A stretch of 64,000 bases of DNA from assembly GCA_017615325.1 (NCBI GenBank), contig JAGAAI010000099.1, forward strand, positions 1-64,000, written 5' to 3'. The stretch comes from Clostridiales bacterium. GTDB lineage: Bacteria; Bacillota; Clostridia; Saccharofermentanales; Saccharofermentanaceae. The notes beneath the pieces are model-generated. The model ran no database searches. It saw nothing but the letters and a program-made list of their open reading frames with translations, and had not been told where the DNA came from. Below, piece by piece: positions 42,570 through 51,323 of the stretch; the first letter of the stretch is position 1, and each line of letters starts with the position of its first letter. The position numbers and the translations under genes are program-made.

Positions 42570-45311
42570 TTATCCCCTCCCGTTGATATATTTGTCGTAC
42601 TTATAGAGGAACGTAACCATCTGGCGCCTCAAACAGTCTCCGCCCGGACGGAATATTCCGTCATCATAACCTGCTAGGATCTTCTTCCCGGATGCCCAAA
42701 GGGTTGCCTTATAGAAGTAGTCAGACGTCTTCACATCCTTAAACGGATTCTTAGTCGTCTTAGGATCAGGGCATCCTGCCAGCCTCCAGAGGAATGTAAC
42801 GGCATGTTTTCTCGCGCAGACTATCTGAGGTCCGAACGTCCCGTCCTTATATCCTTCGACTATGTGATTCTCGTTGCCCCATATACATGCCTTGTAGAAA
42901 TAATCTGTCTTCTTGACATCCTTGAACTTACATGTCTTGGCCTTGGGGGCGGGCTCACCCATCAGTCTCCAGATAAAGGTCACCATCTGTGCGCGGGTAC
43001 AGTTGTTGGCAGGTTTGAACTTCGTCTGTTTGTCATATCCTTTAACAACTCCTAATGCAGTCAGATAGTTAGTGGGGCTGTACCAGAAATCCGTAGATTT
43101 AGTTACATCCTTGTAGAGGACAGTTATAACGCAAGATGCGGTCTTTCCTTCGGCCTTAGCCGTTATCGTTACCGTACCTGCCATCTTGCCCAGGATCTTT
43201 TGCGTATTTGAGAAAACAATCGCGACATTATCATCAGAAGAAGACCAGGAAGCTCCTACTTCTTTACCGTCCATCAAAGCCTTGACGGAAATCTGATTGC
43301 CGCATACCACGGTCTGAGAGTCTGGCTTGATCGTCAGGACTTTAGCCGAAGGCGTAACCTTTACTCCTGCATCAAAACAGAAATGGTCGCCACTGCTTAA
43401 GGATGTCAGTGCATAAACATAATCAAGATAGTGATATCCGCTTCCTTTATATTCCGTTGACTTACCGTTCTGGTAGATAGTCGTTATGTCCTTGCAATAT
43501 GTTACATCGAGTTTTGTAAGTTTATTTTTCTGACAAAACAGGTCTTCCAAAGCAGCATTGTTGCTGACATCAAGAGCCTTCAACTGATTATCGGAACAAT
43601 CAAGGAAATAAAGATCACTTAATCTGTCTATCTTAAGTTTGGTAAGGCTGTTCGAAGAGCAGTTGATGGCCCTAAGCACCTTGTTGTTATCAAGATCGAG
43701 CTTGGAGATCTTGTTTTTCGAGCAGTCAAGATCAGCGAGCCTAAAATGATCTGACAGAACCAATGTCTTAAGATTGCAGGATGCGCAGTATAAAGTTTCA
43801 AGATTACCGTTATTAGAAAAATCGAGTGAAGATATGGCATTAGAAGAACAATCAAGGTATGTAAGCTTTGTATTCTTGGAAAGGTTCAGTTTGGTCAGCT
43901 GATTATCCGCACAAGACAGGCCTAGGATGTCAGGATTCTTAGTAAGATCTATCGACTTGATCTTGTTGGAAGAACATAGTATCTGAGAAAGATTCGGGTA
44001 TTTTGAGATATCAAAAGCAGTAAATTTATTAGAGGAGATGTTCAAATCAGTTATATTTTCTTCCAATAGACCAAGATATCCCGGGCAGGAAAGATCCAAA
44101 GAAGAAAGATTATTGGAAGAACAATCGATCTCATAGGATCCGATAAAGGCCTGGTTTTCCAGATAATACTTGTCGATATCAAGATCAAGGGTCGTAAGTT
44201 TATTCTTCGAGCAATCCAAAATGCAGCTTCCTCCAAGAGCGAACTTCAATGTCTGAAGTTCATTGTTATAGCAATAAAAGTAGTATGGAGTAGAACCCGT
44301 CATTACAAGAGTCTTAAGCTTATTGTCGTTGCAACTCAAGTTGTTGAGAGATCCGCACCCGGTAAGGTTAAGGGATGTAAGCTTATTATTCTGACAATCA
44401 AGTTCATCAAGGTTAGCTCTGTTCTTTACATTAAGACTGGTGAGCTGATTATCGCTGCAGTATAAGATCTTAAGATAATCGTTACCGCTAAGATCGAGTT
44501 TAGTGAGTTTATTTCCCTGACATTGCAGCGTTATGAGGCTTTCAGCTCCCGACACATTAAGTGACGTTAACTGATTATCATTGCATTTTACTATGGAGAG
44601 ATACTTATGCTTCGAAAGATCCAGGGAAGTGATCTTATTTCCGTAGCATTCCAGCCCTCCGAGATCTACATTCTTCGAAAGATCAAGTGACGTAAGAAGG
44701 TTATCGCTACAATACAATGTTTCGAGCTTGGTGTTTTGCTTAAGGTTCAGACTTGATATCTTATTGCCCGAGCATGATAAGGTCTTGATCAGTGTACACT
44801 TACTGACATCAAGTGACTTTAACTGATTTATTCCGCATGCCAGTTCCGTAAGCTTCGTATTGGCCCCCACATCAAGGGATCCGATCTTGTTGCTCCAGCA
44901 CGACAGCTCCTCAAGATTCTTATTATTTTTGACATTAAGCGAAGTAAGTCCGTTCATGTCACACTTAAGTGTCTTGAGCTTAGTGTTCTTGGAAACATCA
45001 ATGGACGTCAGACCATTACCGATGCAGGAAAGATATGTCAGTTCCGGAAAACACTCTATTCCCTTCAGATTCTTAACGGACTTCTGATCGATCTCGATCC
45101 TGTTTGCATCTCCGATCTCAGCTTCAGACAGTTTCCCGTCCTCATTGAAGTCAAATTCAGCTGTAACATAGGCCCTGAAAGCAGGGTCCGGGAAATTGGT
45201 CGCATTTACGGCTACGGGGCCTGACGCATTAACGGTCCCCCCTGTTGCCGACAACAAGACCGCAGCAAACAGGACCATAATTCCAGTAAAGTTCCATCCG
45301 GTAATCTTCAT
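42570..45311 (-). CDS. Exported leucine-rich-repeat SLH surface protein (tandem copy 1)
   Basis: 913 residues, the longest of the family. Signal peptide to about 30. VNATNFPDPAFRAYV, then an EF-hand loop at 54-65 (Asp54, Asn56, Asp58, Lys60, Ser62, Glu65). LRR array at about 75-620 with roughly 26 repeats of 20-21 residues. BIG2 near 660-745, with a degenerate front strand, then three SLH repeats (CTRAQ, CARKH, CLRRQ) ending DKYINGRG. GAGGAGG is seven bases before the ATG. First gene of a two-gene operon. The extra length against copy 2 is all in the LRR array, as expected from repeat expansion. Confidence 0.88.
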   Translation of the reverse strand: MKITGWNFTGIMVLFAAVLLSATGGTVNASGPVAVNATNFPDPAFRAYVTAEFDFNEDGKLSEAEIGDANRIEIDQKSVKNLKGIECFPELTYLSCIGNGLTSIDVSKNTKLKTLKCDMNGLTSLNVKNNKNLEELSCWSNKIGSLDVGANTKLTELACGINQLKSLDVSKCTLIKTLSCSGNKISSLNLKQNTKLETLYCSDNLLTSLDLSKNVDLGGLECYGNKITSLDLSKHKYLSIVKCNDNQLTSLNVSGAESLITLQCQGNKLTKLDLSGNDYLKILYCSDNQLTSLNVKNRANLDELDCQNNKLTSLNLTGCGSLNNLSCNDNKLKTLVMTGSTPYYFYCYNNELQTLKFALGGSCILDCSKNKLTTLDLDIDKYYLENQAFIGSYEIDCSSNNLSSLDLSCPGYLGLLEENITDLNISSNKFTAFDISKYPNLSQILCSSNKIKSIDLTKNPDILGLSCADNQLTKLNLSKNTKLTYLDCSSNAISSLDFSNNGNLETLYCASCNLKTLVLSDHFRLADLDCSKNKISKLDLDNNKVLRAINCSSNSLTKLKIDRLSDLYFLDCSDNQLKALDVSNNAALEDLFCQKNKLTKLDVTYCKDITTIYQNGKSTEYKGSGYHYLDYVYALTSLSSGDHFCFDAGVKVTPSAKVLTIKPDSQTVVCGNQISVKALMDGKEVGASWSSSDDNVAIVFSNTQKILGKMAGTVTITAKAEGKTASCVITVLYKDVTKSTDFWYSPTNYLTALGVVKGYDKQTKFKPANNCTRAQMVTFIWRLMGEPAPKAKTCKFKDVKKTDYFYKACIWGNENHIVEGYKDGTFGPQIVCARKHAVTFLWRLAGCPDPKTTKNPFKDVKTSDYFYKATLWASGKKILAGYDDGIFRPGGDCLRRQMVTFLYKYDKYINGRG

Positions 45312-45405
45312 GCCTCAACCTCCTCGAAAGAAAATTCAAATCCAAATCGTGTGCAAAAGATTTGGAGGCGATGCTTGATCACATAGGATCAACATTGAGT
45401 CAAGG

Positions 45406-45453
45406 TCATCCCTTCCCGTTTACGAACTTGTCGTATTTATAGAGGAAGGTTAC
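45406..45453 (-). pseudogene. 3' remnant of a lost SLH gene
   Basis: On the minus strand the 48 bases just past the ferredoxin stop codon read VTFLYKYDKFVNGKG and a stop, identical to the C-terminus of the SLH proteins at 2884 and 40193. The match begins at the codon after the conserved Met and is preceded by unrelated ferredoxin sequence, so only the tail survives. It has no start and cannot be expressed as such. Confidence 0.85.
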
Positions 45454-45455
45454 TG

Positions 45456-45626
45456 TCAATCCGGCTCAATCGCCTTGACCGGACATACATAGGTGCAGCC
45501 GCCGCACGAATCACAAAGGTCAGGATCGATCCTGTAGCCGGTCCAGCCGCGCTTGATCGCATCCTCCGGGCAAACGAACTCACACTTGCCGCACTTTATG
45601 CATTTATCTGTTATCTCATAAGCCAT
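45456..45626 (-). CDS. 2[4Fe-4S] ferredoxin
   Basis: 56-residue electron carrier with two clostridial cluster motifs, CIKCGKCEFVCP and CDSCGGCTYVCP. The ATG at 45626 follows AAAGGAGA at 12 bases; the ATG at 45644 overlaps that site and is rejected. Tandem paralogue of the ferredoxin at 45761. Its stop codon abuts the SLH remnant, so its original downstream sequence has been replaced. Confidence 0.93.
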   Translation of the reverse strand: MAYEITDKCIKCGKCEFVCPEDAIKRGWTGYRIDPDLCDSCGGCTYVCPVKAIEPD

Positions 45627-45703
45627 AACACCGTCTCCTTTCATCTAAGAAAAGGGTCCAAGTATTTCCTCAAGATACATGTTTATTCTACCACAAGGAA
45701 GGA

Positions 45704-45733
45704 TAAAAAAGGACCGTCCCGGAGGACGGTCCT
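45704..45733 (-). terminator. Terminator between the two ferredoxin genes
   Basis: AGGACCGTC/GACGGTCCT stem followed on the minus strand by six T. It follows the 45761 gene, so the downstream ferredoxin probably has its own promoter in 45627-45703; no clear -35/-10 pair was found there. Confidence 0.88.
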
Positions 45734-45760
45734 CATGATCTGCTTTTAACAGTGATGTTA

Positions 45761-45931
45761 TCAGCCTTCTTCGATAGCCGACATAGGGCATGTACCTGCG
45801 CAAGCGCCACAGGAGATGCAGACATCGGGATCGATGTTGTACTGTGTATCGCCCTGGGAGATAGCACCTACGGGGCAACCGTCAGCACAAGAACCGCATG
45901 AAACACATGCATCAGTAATTACATAAGCCAT
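45761..45931 (-). CDS. 2[4Fe-4S] ferredoxin
   Basis: 56 residues with CVSCGSCADGCP and CISCGACAGTCP, each the CxxCxxCxxxCP motif for one [4Fe-4S] cluster. Starts MAYVITDACVSCG, like Clostridium pasteurianum ferredoxin. AGGAGG lies eight bases before the ATG. Bounded by its own promoter and terminator. Probably a main low-potential electron carrier for hydrogenase or pyruvate:ferredoxin oxidoreductase, none of which is in the window. Confidence 0.95.
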   Translation of the reverse strand: MAYVITDACVSCGSCADGCPVGAISQGDTQYNIDPDVCISCGACAGTCPMSAIEEG

Positions 45932-45966
45932 ATATAATTCCTCCTTCTTCCTCTTGAATTACACCT

Positions 45967-45994
45967 ATATTATCACCTATTAAGTGTTTTTCAA
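45967..45994 (-). promoter_or_regulatory. Promoter of the 45761 ferredoxin gene
   Basis: TTGAAA, a 16-base spacer and an extended -10, TGATAATAT, on the minus strand. Confidence 0.65.
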
Positions 45995-46077
45995 CAATAT
46001 TGTAAATAAGCGAAAAATGTGTTATTCCGCTATTTTGCCGTTTCTTCGGGCAGGGAAAACGACAGAAGTCGCTTTTA

Positions 46078-46932
46078 TCAGTCGAGATCGTCGTCCTCCA
46101 CGTGGCTTCTGACATCGGGGTTCAAAGGTTCTATCTCATCCCACTGATACTCCTCAAAAGAACTGCCTTCTTCGTTCGTAAACTTGATCTTGACCTTCTC
46201 GGTCACATAGTTAACATCGGCTACGGTTCCGGGACCTGCGGGAGTCCTTACCCTCCTGCCTGTATCAGGCAGACGGCGTCTTGCATCAGCATAAGCTTCC
46301 TTCTCAAACTGGAGACAGCACATGAGCCTTCCGCAGGCACCGTTGAGCTTGCCGGGGTTGATCGCAAGTCCCTGGGCTCTGGCAAGGCGGAGGTTAACAG
46401 GAGCAAACTTCGTAAGGAAGGTCGAACAGCAGAGCTGCCTGCCGCAGATACCCAGACCTCCGACATGCTTTGCCTGATCACGGGATCCGATCTGCCTCAG
46501 TTCGATCCTTGTATGGAATTCATACGCAAGATCCTTTACGAGTTCCCTGAAGTCTACCCTGCCGTCAGCCGTAAAGAAGAAGATTATCTTCTTGCCGTCG
46601 AAAGCAAAGACTACATCTACGAGGTTCATCTCAAGGCCATGCTTTTCGATGAGCTTGACGCACTCGACATATGCATCTTCCTCGTTCTTGCACTTCTCCT
46701 CGTATTGGGCGATCTCTTCTTCTGTTGCGATATGCAGAACCGGAAGAAGGCGGGTCTCCTCGGAATCTTTCGTTATCTCCATCTCGTAAGGTTCGACACA
46801 GACATGCGCCAGATCAAGACCTAAGTTGGTCTCGACCATTACGGCATCGCCTATCGACAAGTTCATGTTGTCACAAGAGAACCTGTAAGGCTTGCCTGCA
46901 TCGCGGAAACGTACATTTACTACCTTTGTCAT
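46078..46932 (-). CDS. ricT: PSP1/RicT (YaaT)-type protein
   Basis: 284 residues. PSP1 C-terminal domain with cysteines in GICGRQLCCSTFL and GACGRLMCCLQFE, the residues that in the RicAFT (YmcA-YlbF-YaaT) complex bind [4Fe-4S] clusters and help RNase Y maturation. ATG overlaps the holB stop by four bases (ATGA), the usual tmk-holB-ricT order of Firmicutes. Confidence 0.93.
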   Translation of the reverse strand: MTKVVNVRFRDAGKPYRFSCDNMNLSIGDAVMVETNLGLDLAHVCVEPYEMEITKDSEETRLLPVLHIATEEEIAQYEEKCKNEEDAYVECVKLIEKHGLEMNLVDVVFAFDGKKIIFFFTADGRVDFRELVKDLAYEFHTRIELRQIGSRDQAKHVGGLGICGRQLCCSTFLTKFAPVNLRLARAQGLAINPGKLNGACGRLMCCLQFEKEAYADARRRLPDTGRRVRTPAGPGTVADVNYVTEKVKIKFTNEEGSSFEEYQWDEIEPLNPDVRSHVEDDDLD

Positions 46933-47939
46933 TTACAAAACTCCTTCTTTATCTTTAACAGGGCGGCTCCGCACGATGCTTCGTAATTTGCGTTGACCGC
47001 CAGGGCAGATCTTAATTCTTCAACTGCTGCAACAGACCTTCCTATGGTTCCTGCCGTAACAGACGGGTGCTCGGATAAGAACCTTGCGATACGAGGTATG
47101 TCTGACTTATATCTTATATCATCAGGTGTGTCACCCTCCGACACCTTAACCTTCAGAATGTCTTCTAAAGCCCTTACCATAAGGATAAGGATGTCCTCAA
47201 CATGGTCCTTATTGTCGGTAAAAAGGCCCAGCTTCTCGGTGAGAAGATTTGTATAGGATACCACGGGGATCGCAAGCATCAGGTCCATGACATCGTCCTT
47301 AAGATCCGAGAAGAGAGGATCCTGGGCCAGGGACATTGCCTTGCCGGGGTTGCCGGCCGAGAATTCGACTGCTTCGGCGATCTTTCCCTGATCGATATCG
47401 TCAAGCTTGCCCTTGATGATCTGACCTATCTCCTCGTCACTATACGGGAGCAATACCAGATTTACGGATCTTGATCTTACGGTACTGATGACAGACGGGT
47501 AAGATGAAGTGGTCATGATAAATACGACGAACGGAGGCGGATCTTCCGTAGGCTTAAGAAGAAGGTTCTGCATCGTCTCGGTCATGTGATCGAGGTCAAC
47601 CAAGCAGACCTTGCGGGAAGAAAACTGGGGACTGATTATTATGTCCTCGATAACATCCCTTACGGCTTCCGCCTTTATGTTCTTACCGTCAGGAGACTCA
47701 AGTCTCAAGACATCGGGAAGAGTTCCCTCTTTCATGTATTTACAGCAGCTGCACTTACCGCAGGCGCCGTCGTCTGACGGATCCTCACAAATAAGAGCCT
47801 GAGCAAATTCATTGGCGAAAGACTTCTTGCCTGACCCTTCGGGACCGCTCAGGATATAAGATGCCACATGAGGCGCACGCACTTCTTGGGCAAGTCTTGA
47901 TTTGAGCTTGTTCTGTCCTACGAGATCCGTAAATGCCAT
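46929..47939 (-). CDS. holB: DNA polymerase III delta' subunit
   Basis: Clamp-loader subunit, 336 residues. P-loop GPEGSGKKS at 32-40, zinc site Cys51-x8-Cys60-x2-Cys63-x2-Cys66, and the sensor region TVRSRSVNLVLLPYS (SRC-like motif with Val for Cys). The double Lys in the P-loop is common in delta' proteins, which do not hydrolyse ATP. It starts on the last base of tmk. Confidence 0.92.
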   Translation of the reverse strand: MAFTDLVGQNKLKSRLAQEVRAPHVASYILSGPEGSGKKSFANEFAQALICEDPSDDGACGKCSCCKYMKEGTLPDVLRLESPDGKNIKAEAVRDVIEDIIISPQFSSRKVCLVDLDHMTETMQNLLLKPTEDPPPFVVFIMTTSSYPSVISTVRSRSVNLVLLPYSDEEIGQIIKGKLDDIDQGKIAEAVEFSAGNPGKAMSLAQDPLFSDLKDDVMDLMLAIPVVSYTNLLTEKLGLFTDNKDHVEDILILMVRALEDILKVKVSEGDTPDDIRYKSDIPRIARFLSEHPSVTAGTIGRSVAAVEELRSALAVNANYEASCGAALLKIKKEFCK

Positions 47940-48556
47940 CAGATCATCTCCTCCAGGTAACCTAAGATCTCGCTGAATGTATCTTCAGGTGTTCTTGCTC
48001 CGTCGATCTTGACGATCCTGGATGACTCTGATGCTATAGCAAGATATCCGTCTCTTACCTTCTTCTGGAATTCCATGCCAAGCTTCTCGATACGGTCTTC
48101 TTCACCGCGTGCGGCGCGCCTCTCCATTGCCTGTTCGGGAGTTATATCCAGAAGGAATGTGATATCGGGATAAAAACCGCCGGTCGCAAGCTGATTTAGG
48201 GTCTCTACGACATCCTGTCCCATATTCTTGGCATAGCCCTGATATGCAGCGGTTGAATCAAAGAACCTGTCGCAGATGACTACTTTGCCGGATTCGACAG
48301 CAGGTCTTATGACCTCAGAGACGATCTGAGCTCTTGCCGCCTCAAAGAGGAGAAGTTCGGTCATGTCGGTCATGCCGCTATTCTTCTTGTCAAGCAGGAT
48401 CGTCCTTATATTCTCTCCTATGACGGTTCCGCCGGGTTCGCGAAGAAGAAGGTAATCTATACCCCTCTCTTCAAGATATCCTGTAAGAAGACCGATCTGC
48501 GTACTCTTGCCGCAGCCGTCGATCCCCTCAAATGTTATGAAACACCCTCTGTCCAT
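47939..48556 (-). CDS. tmk: Thymidylate kinase
   Basis: Converts dTMP to dTDP with ATP. 205 residues. P-loop FEGIDGCGKST at 9-19, DRFFDSTAAYQGYA (the DRY-type motif), TFLLDITPEQAMERRAARGEEDRIE as the lid. The DR(F/Y/H) motif and the arginine in LID place it with Gram-positive TMKs. First base pair of the tmk-holB-ricT series after the basic protein gene. Confidence 0.95.
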   Translation of the reverse strand: MDRGCFITFEGIDGCGKSTQIGLLTGYLEERGIDYLLLREPGGTVIGENIRTILLDKKNSGMTDMTELLLFEAARAQIVSEVIRPAVESGKVVICDRFFDSTAAYQGYAKNMGQDVVETLNQLATGGFYPDITFLLDITPEQAMERRAARGEEDRIEKLGMEFQKKVRDGYLAIASESSRIVKIDGARTPEDTFSEILGYLEEMI

Positions 48557-48560
48557 AAGA

Positions 48561-48992
48561 TCAATCCAACTTGATATCTTTTATGGAAGATATCTCAAGA
48601 TAGATCTCCTTGGTGATCCTGGCATTATCGGTGCGGATATCATCCACGGTCTCTTCGTGTCTTGTCTTCTTCTTGGGAGGCTGGTCTTTAAAGTTCTTCT
48701 CGCGCTTCCTCTTGAAGTTGCCGCCCTCAGACTGACCGAATTTGGTATGTCTTGCTTCCTTGGGCTGGGACTCGTTATTGTTACGGGCCTCATCCTGAAC
48801 GGGTCTTTCCTTCTTTTTGCGCTCTTCGCCGCCCTTGTTGTCGCGGTCGTTGTTATAGTTACGCTTACCGGAATAATTCTTGCCGGACCTCCGCTTACCG
48901 TTATAGTTATTGCGGTTATTTCCCCTATTCTTATTGCCGCCACTGCGCCTGTTGTTCTGCGCCTCGGGATTCACGTTCGTGTTCTCAGACAT
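48561..48992 (-). CDS. Basic low-complexity protein (Asn/Arg/Lys/Gly-rich)
   Basis: 143 residues, strongly basic, rich in Asn, Arg, Gly and Lys in residues 1-115 (NNRRSGGNKNRGNNRNNYN-like), and then a short ordered tail TVDDIRTDNARITKEIYLEI. Likely intrinsically disordered and nucleic-acid binding; no family recognised. It heads the tmk operon, four bases before tmk, behind a strong promoter, and has GGAGG six bases before the ATG. Confidence 0.8.
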   Translation of the reverse strand: MSENTNVNPEAQNNRRSGGNKNRGNNRNNYNGKRRSGKNYSGKRNYNNDRDNKGGEERKKKERPVQDEARNNNESQPKEARHTKFGQSEGGNFKRKREKNFKDQPPKKKTRHEETVDDIRTDNARITKEIYLEISSIKDIKLD

Positions 48993-49031
48993 TGAACACC
49001 TCCATTAATTAATTTGCTCTATAACAGAGTA

Positions 49032-49060
49032 ATTATAAATCTCTTCAGTAAATAACTCAA
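49032..49060 (-). promoter_or_regulatory. Promoter of the basic-protein/tmk/holB/ricT operon
   Basis: TTGAGT, exactly 17 bases, perfect TATAAT on the minus strand. Its -35 overlaps the last codons of folK. Confidence 0.8.
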
Positions 49061-49524
49061 ATCTCATATGTCCATTCGAGCTTCCTTATACCCTGGGTGG
49101 GATCTTCTGTCCTGTCAGGAACGGTAATGCCAAGATCTTCCATCGGCACGGTCACGAAAGCCCTCTCCTTATACCTCGGATGAGGCACTGTCAGCCGCTC
49201 TGTATCGATAAGCTCATCGCCATACAGGATGATGTCTATATCGACGGTCCTCGGCCCCCACCTTATCGTCCTTACCCTGCCAAGATCGTTTTCGATGGAA
49301 TTGACATAATCAAGAAGTTCATAAGGGCCAAAGTCAGTCCTGATCTTTACGCAGGCATTAAGGAAAGCTGCCTGGTCGGTATAGCCTACCGGGTCAGTCT
49401 CATAAAGAGATGACCTTTCAATCTCAAAGATGTGAGGTGACTTAATGAGCCTCCTCATGGCTTCGACAATGAAGAATTCACGGTCGCCTATGTTGCCGCC
49501 TATCGAAAGGATCGCTTCCGTCAT
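49057..49524 (-). CDS. folK: 2-amino-4-hydroxy-6-hydroxymethyldihydropteridine pyrophosphokinase
   Basis: Transfers pyrophosphate from ATP to the pterin in folate synthesis. 155 residues; motifs SIGGNIGDRE, RWGPRTVDIDIILYG (metal and ATP site) and VPHPRYKERAFV. It overlaps folB by four bases (ATGA). Last gene of the folate operon. Confidence 0.95.
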   Translation of the reverse strand: MTEAILSIGGNIGDREFFIVEAMRRLIKSPHIFEIERSSLYETDPVGYTDQAAFLNACVKIRTDFGPYELLDYVNSIENDLGRVRTIRWGPRTVDIDIILYGDELIDTERLTVPHPRYKERAFVTVPMEDLGITVPDRTEDPTQGIRKLEWTYEI

Positions 49525-49874
49525 CTTTCTATAGTTACCTCCATGGTCTCGAAAACTCCGTCTATGGGAGCATCAGGCTTACTGATGGTAACTTTCACCC
49601 TGGCGATGTCCTCATACCTTGCCTTAACCTCGCGTGCGATCCTGCCTGCAGCATATTCGATCAGGTTCATGGGTTCAGACTCGATGACATCCTTTGCGAT
49701 ATCGAAAACTTTGGAATAGTCGATGGTATCTTCCAGACGGTCAGTCTCAGCCCCTTTAATCTCGTCGATATAGAGCGTGACCGTAACAAGGTAACGGGCA
49801 TCGTTTGACTTCTCTTCAGGAAGGCAGCCGATCCTGCCCCAAAATTCCATGTTCCTTAAGACAATCTTGTCCAT
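49521..49874 (-). CDS. folB: Dihydroneopterin aldolase
   Basis: Cleaves 7,8-dihydroneopterin to the hydroxymethyl pterin and glycolaldehyde. 117 residues. NMEFWGRIGCLPEEK (catalytic Glu region), the TIDYSKVFDIAKDVIES segment and VTISKPDAPIDGVFETMEV. It overlaps folP by 19 bases. Confidence 0.93.
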   Translation of the reverse strand: MDKIVLRNMEFWGRIGCLPEEKSNDARYLVTVTLYIDEIKGAETDRLEDTIDYSKVFDIAKDVIESEPMNLIEYAAGRIAREVKARYEDIARVKVTISKPDAPIDGVFETMEVTIER

Positions 49875-50692
49875 TCGAGCACCTCCTTTGCGTGAGCAAG
49901 GTTAGCCTGCGCCCCCTCGCCTTCTATGTAGTCAGCCATATACTTGCCGAAAGGCTCGGGATCGTGAACTCTAAGCATCGAAGCGCCATTTGCAACTGCG
50001 ATCATATTTGCAACCCAAGTTGCATCTGCCCCTTCTCCGAAATCAAGACATGCTATGAAGCGCTTACGGGAACAGGCATAAAGGATCGGGAATGATGCGG
50101 GGTTGATCGCCGCAAGTTCAAGGGTCAGCCTTCTGTCTTCCTCCCTTGTCGTACCGAATCCTATACCAGGGTCTATAATGATCTTATCTTCTGCAACTCC
50201 TTTTGCAAGAGCAATATCGACCGATCTTGATAACGACTCTCTAGCATCTTTGATGACATCAGAGCTATCGTTGATGATCCTCCTGTTATACATCAGGACA
50301 AGATATGCACCGTTAGCTGCAACTAGTCTTGCCTTATCTTCACCATCAGGATCCAATAGTCCGTTGACGTCGTTTAGGATAGTGCATCCTTCCTCAATTG
50401 CAAACTTTGCAACATCATACTTATATGTATCCGTCGACAGAATAGCTTTGCCTTCCCGCAATTCCCTTATAACGGGAGCGATCCTTTTGCACTCGTCTTC
50501 TGCCGATACAGGCTCAAAGCAGGGCCTTGTGGATTCTCCTCCAATATCGATTATGGAAGCTCCATTCTCTATCAAATCGTATGCGTGTTTGATCGCCCTG
50601 TCCGCAGCAAGATATAACCCGCCGTCCGAAAAGGAGTCGGGGGTTATATTGAGTATTCCCATAACGGAAGGATTCCGGGAAGAAAAAGTCAC
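49856..50692 (-). CDS. folP: Dihydropteroate synthase
   Basis: Joins the pterin pyrophosphate with p-aminobenzoate. 278 residues. MGILNITPDSFSDGG, DIGGESTRP, DVNGL, DPGIGFG and SRKRFI are all present and in order; these contact the pterin pyrophosphate and PABA. Target of sulfonamides. It lies five bases after folE. Confidence 0.95.
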   Translation of the reverse strand: MTFSSRNPSVMGILNITPDSFSDGGLYLAADRAIKHAYDLIENGASIIDIGGESTRPCFEPVSAEDECKRIAPVIRELREGKAILSTDTYKYDVAKFAIEEGCTILNDVNGLLDPDGEDKARLVAANGAYLVLMYNRRIINDSSDVIKDARESLSRSVDIALAKGVAEDKIIIDPGIGFGTTREEDRRLTLELAAINPASFPILYACSRKRFIACLDFGEGADATWVANMIAVANGASMLRVHDPEPFGKYMADYIEGEGAQANLAHAKEVLEWTRLS

Positions 50693-50697
50693 TTATG

Positions 50698-51321
50698 TCA
50701 CCCGCTTATACGCTGACGGTTGATAAGGGCCAAAGCCTCGTTGCGCGTTCTGGCGTCAGTCCTGCAGCCGCCCCTCATTGCTGATGTTACGGTCATGGAA
50801 CCCGGTTTCCTGATACCTCTCATGGTCATGCAGAGGTGTTCGGCTTCGATTACCACACATACCGATCTGGCATCAACTGCCTTCTCGATGCAGTCTGCTA
50901 TCTCCGAAGTCAGCCTCTCCTGAACCTGAGGCTTACGGGAAAGCGTGTCAACGACTCTTGCGACCTTTGACAGGCCTAAGATCTTGCCGTCTCTCGGAAC
51001 ATATACTACGTGAGCTTTCCCGTGGAAAGGAAGCAGATGGTGTTCACACATCGAATAGAAAGGGATATCGCCGATGAGGATCATCTCGTCATTACCTTCT
51101 TCAGTGAAGGTCTTGATGTCATCTTTCGTATCACGGTGGAGCCCCATGAAGATCTCGCCATACATCCTGGCAACACGGACAGGAGTATCCTGAAGGCCCT
51201 CACGGGAAGTATCTTCACCGATAGCTTCGAGAATATCCTTAACGGCATTCTCGATCTTGGCGAAATCCATGTTATCGCGGCTCTCCTGCGGAATTGATGT
51301 ATCGTTAAGATAATCGTGCAT
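50698..51321 (-). CDS. folE: GTP cyclohydrolase I
   Basis: Converts GTP to dihydroneopterin triphosphate, the first folate step. 207 residues. Zinc and active-site motif [35 protein letters not shown] and [14 protein letters not shown]. The ATG at 51321 has GGAGG seven bases upstream; the ATG at 51327 is one base from that site and unlikely. It begins three bases after the AraC gene ends and shares DNA with no other start. Confidence 0.95.
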   Translation of the reverse strand: MHDYLNDTSIPQESRDNMDFAKIENAVKDILEAIGEDTSREGLQDTPVRVARMYGEIFMGLHRDTKDDIKTFTEEGNDEMILIGDIPFYSMCEHHLLPFHGKAHVVYVPRDGKILGLSKVARVVDTLSRKPQVQERLTSEIADCIEKAVDARSVCVVIEAEHLCMTMRGIRKPGSMTVTSAMRGGCRTDARTRNEALALINRQRISG

Positions 51322-51323
51322 TG

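Noticed and set aside
29039..45311. Repeats in the LRR genes as DNA tandem repeats
   Set aside because: They are protein-level 20-21-residue repeats with variable codons; the DNA copies are too divergent to treat as a separate repeat element.
45645..45878. Minus-strand open frame of 77 codons
   Set aside because: Out of frame with the ferredoxin at 45761, which has both cluster motifs and an AGGAGG site.
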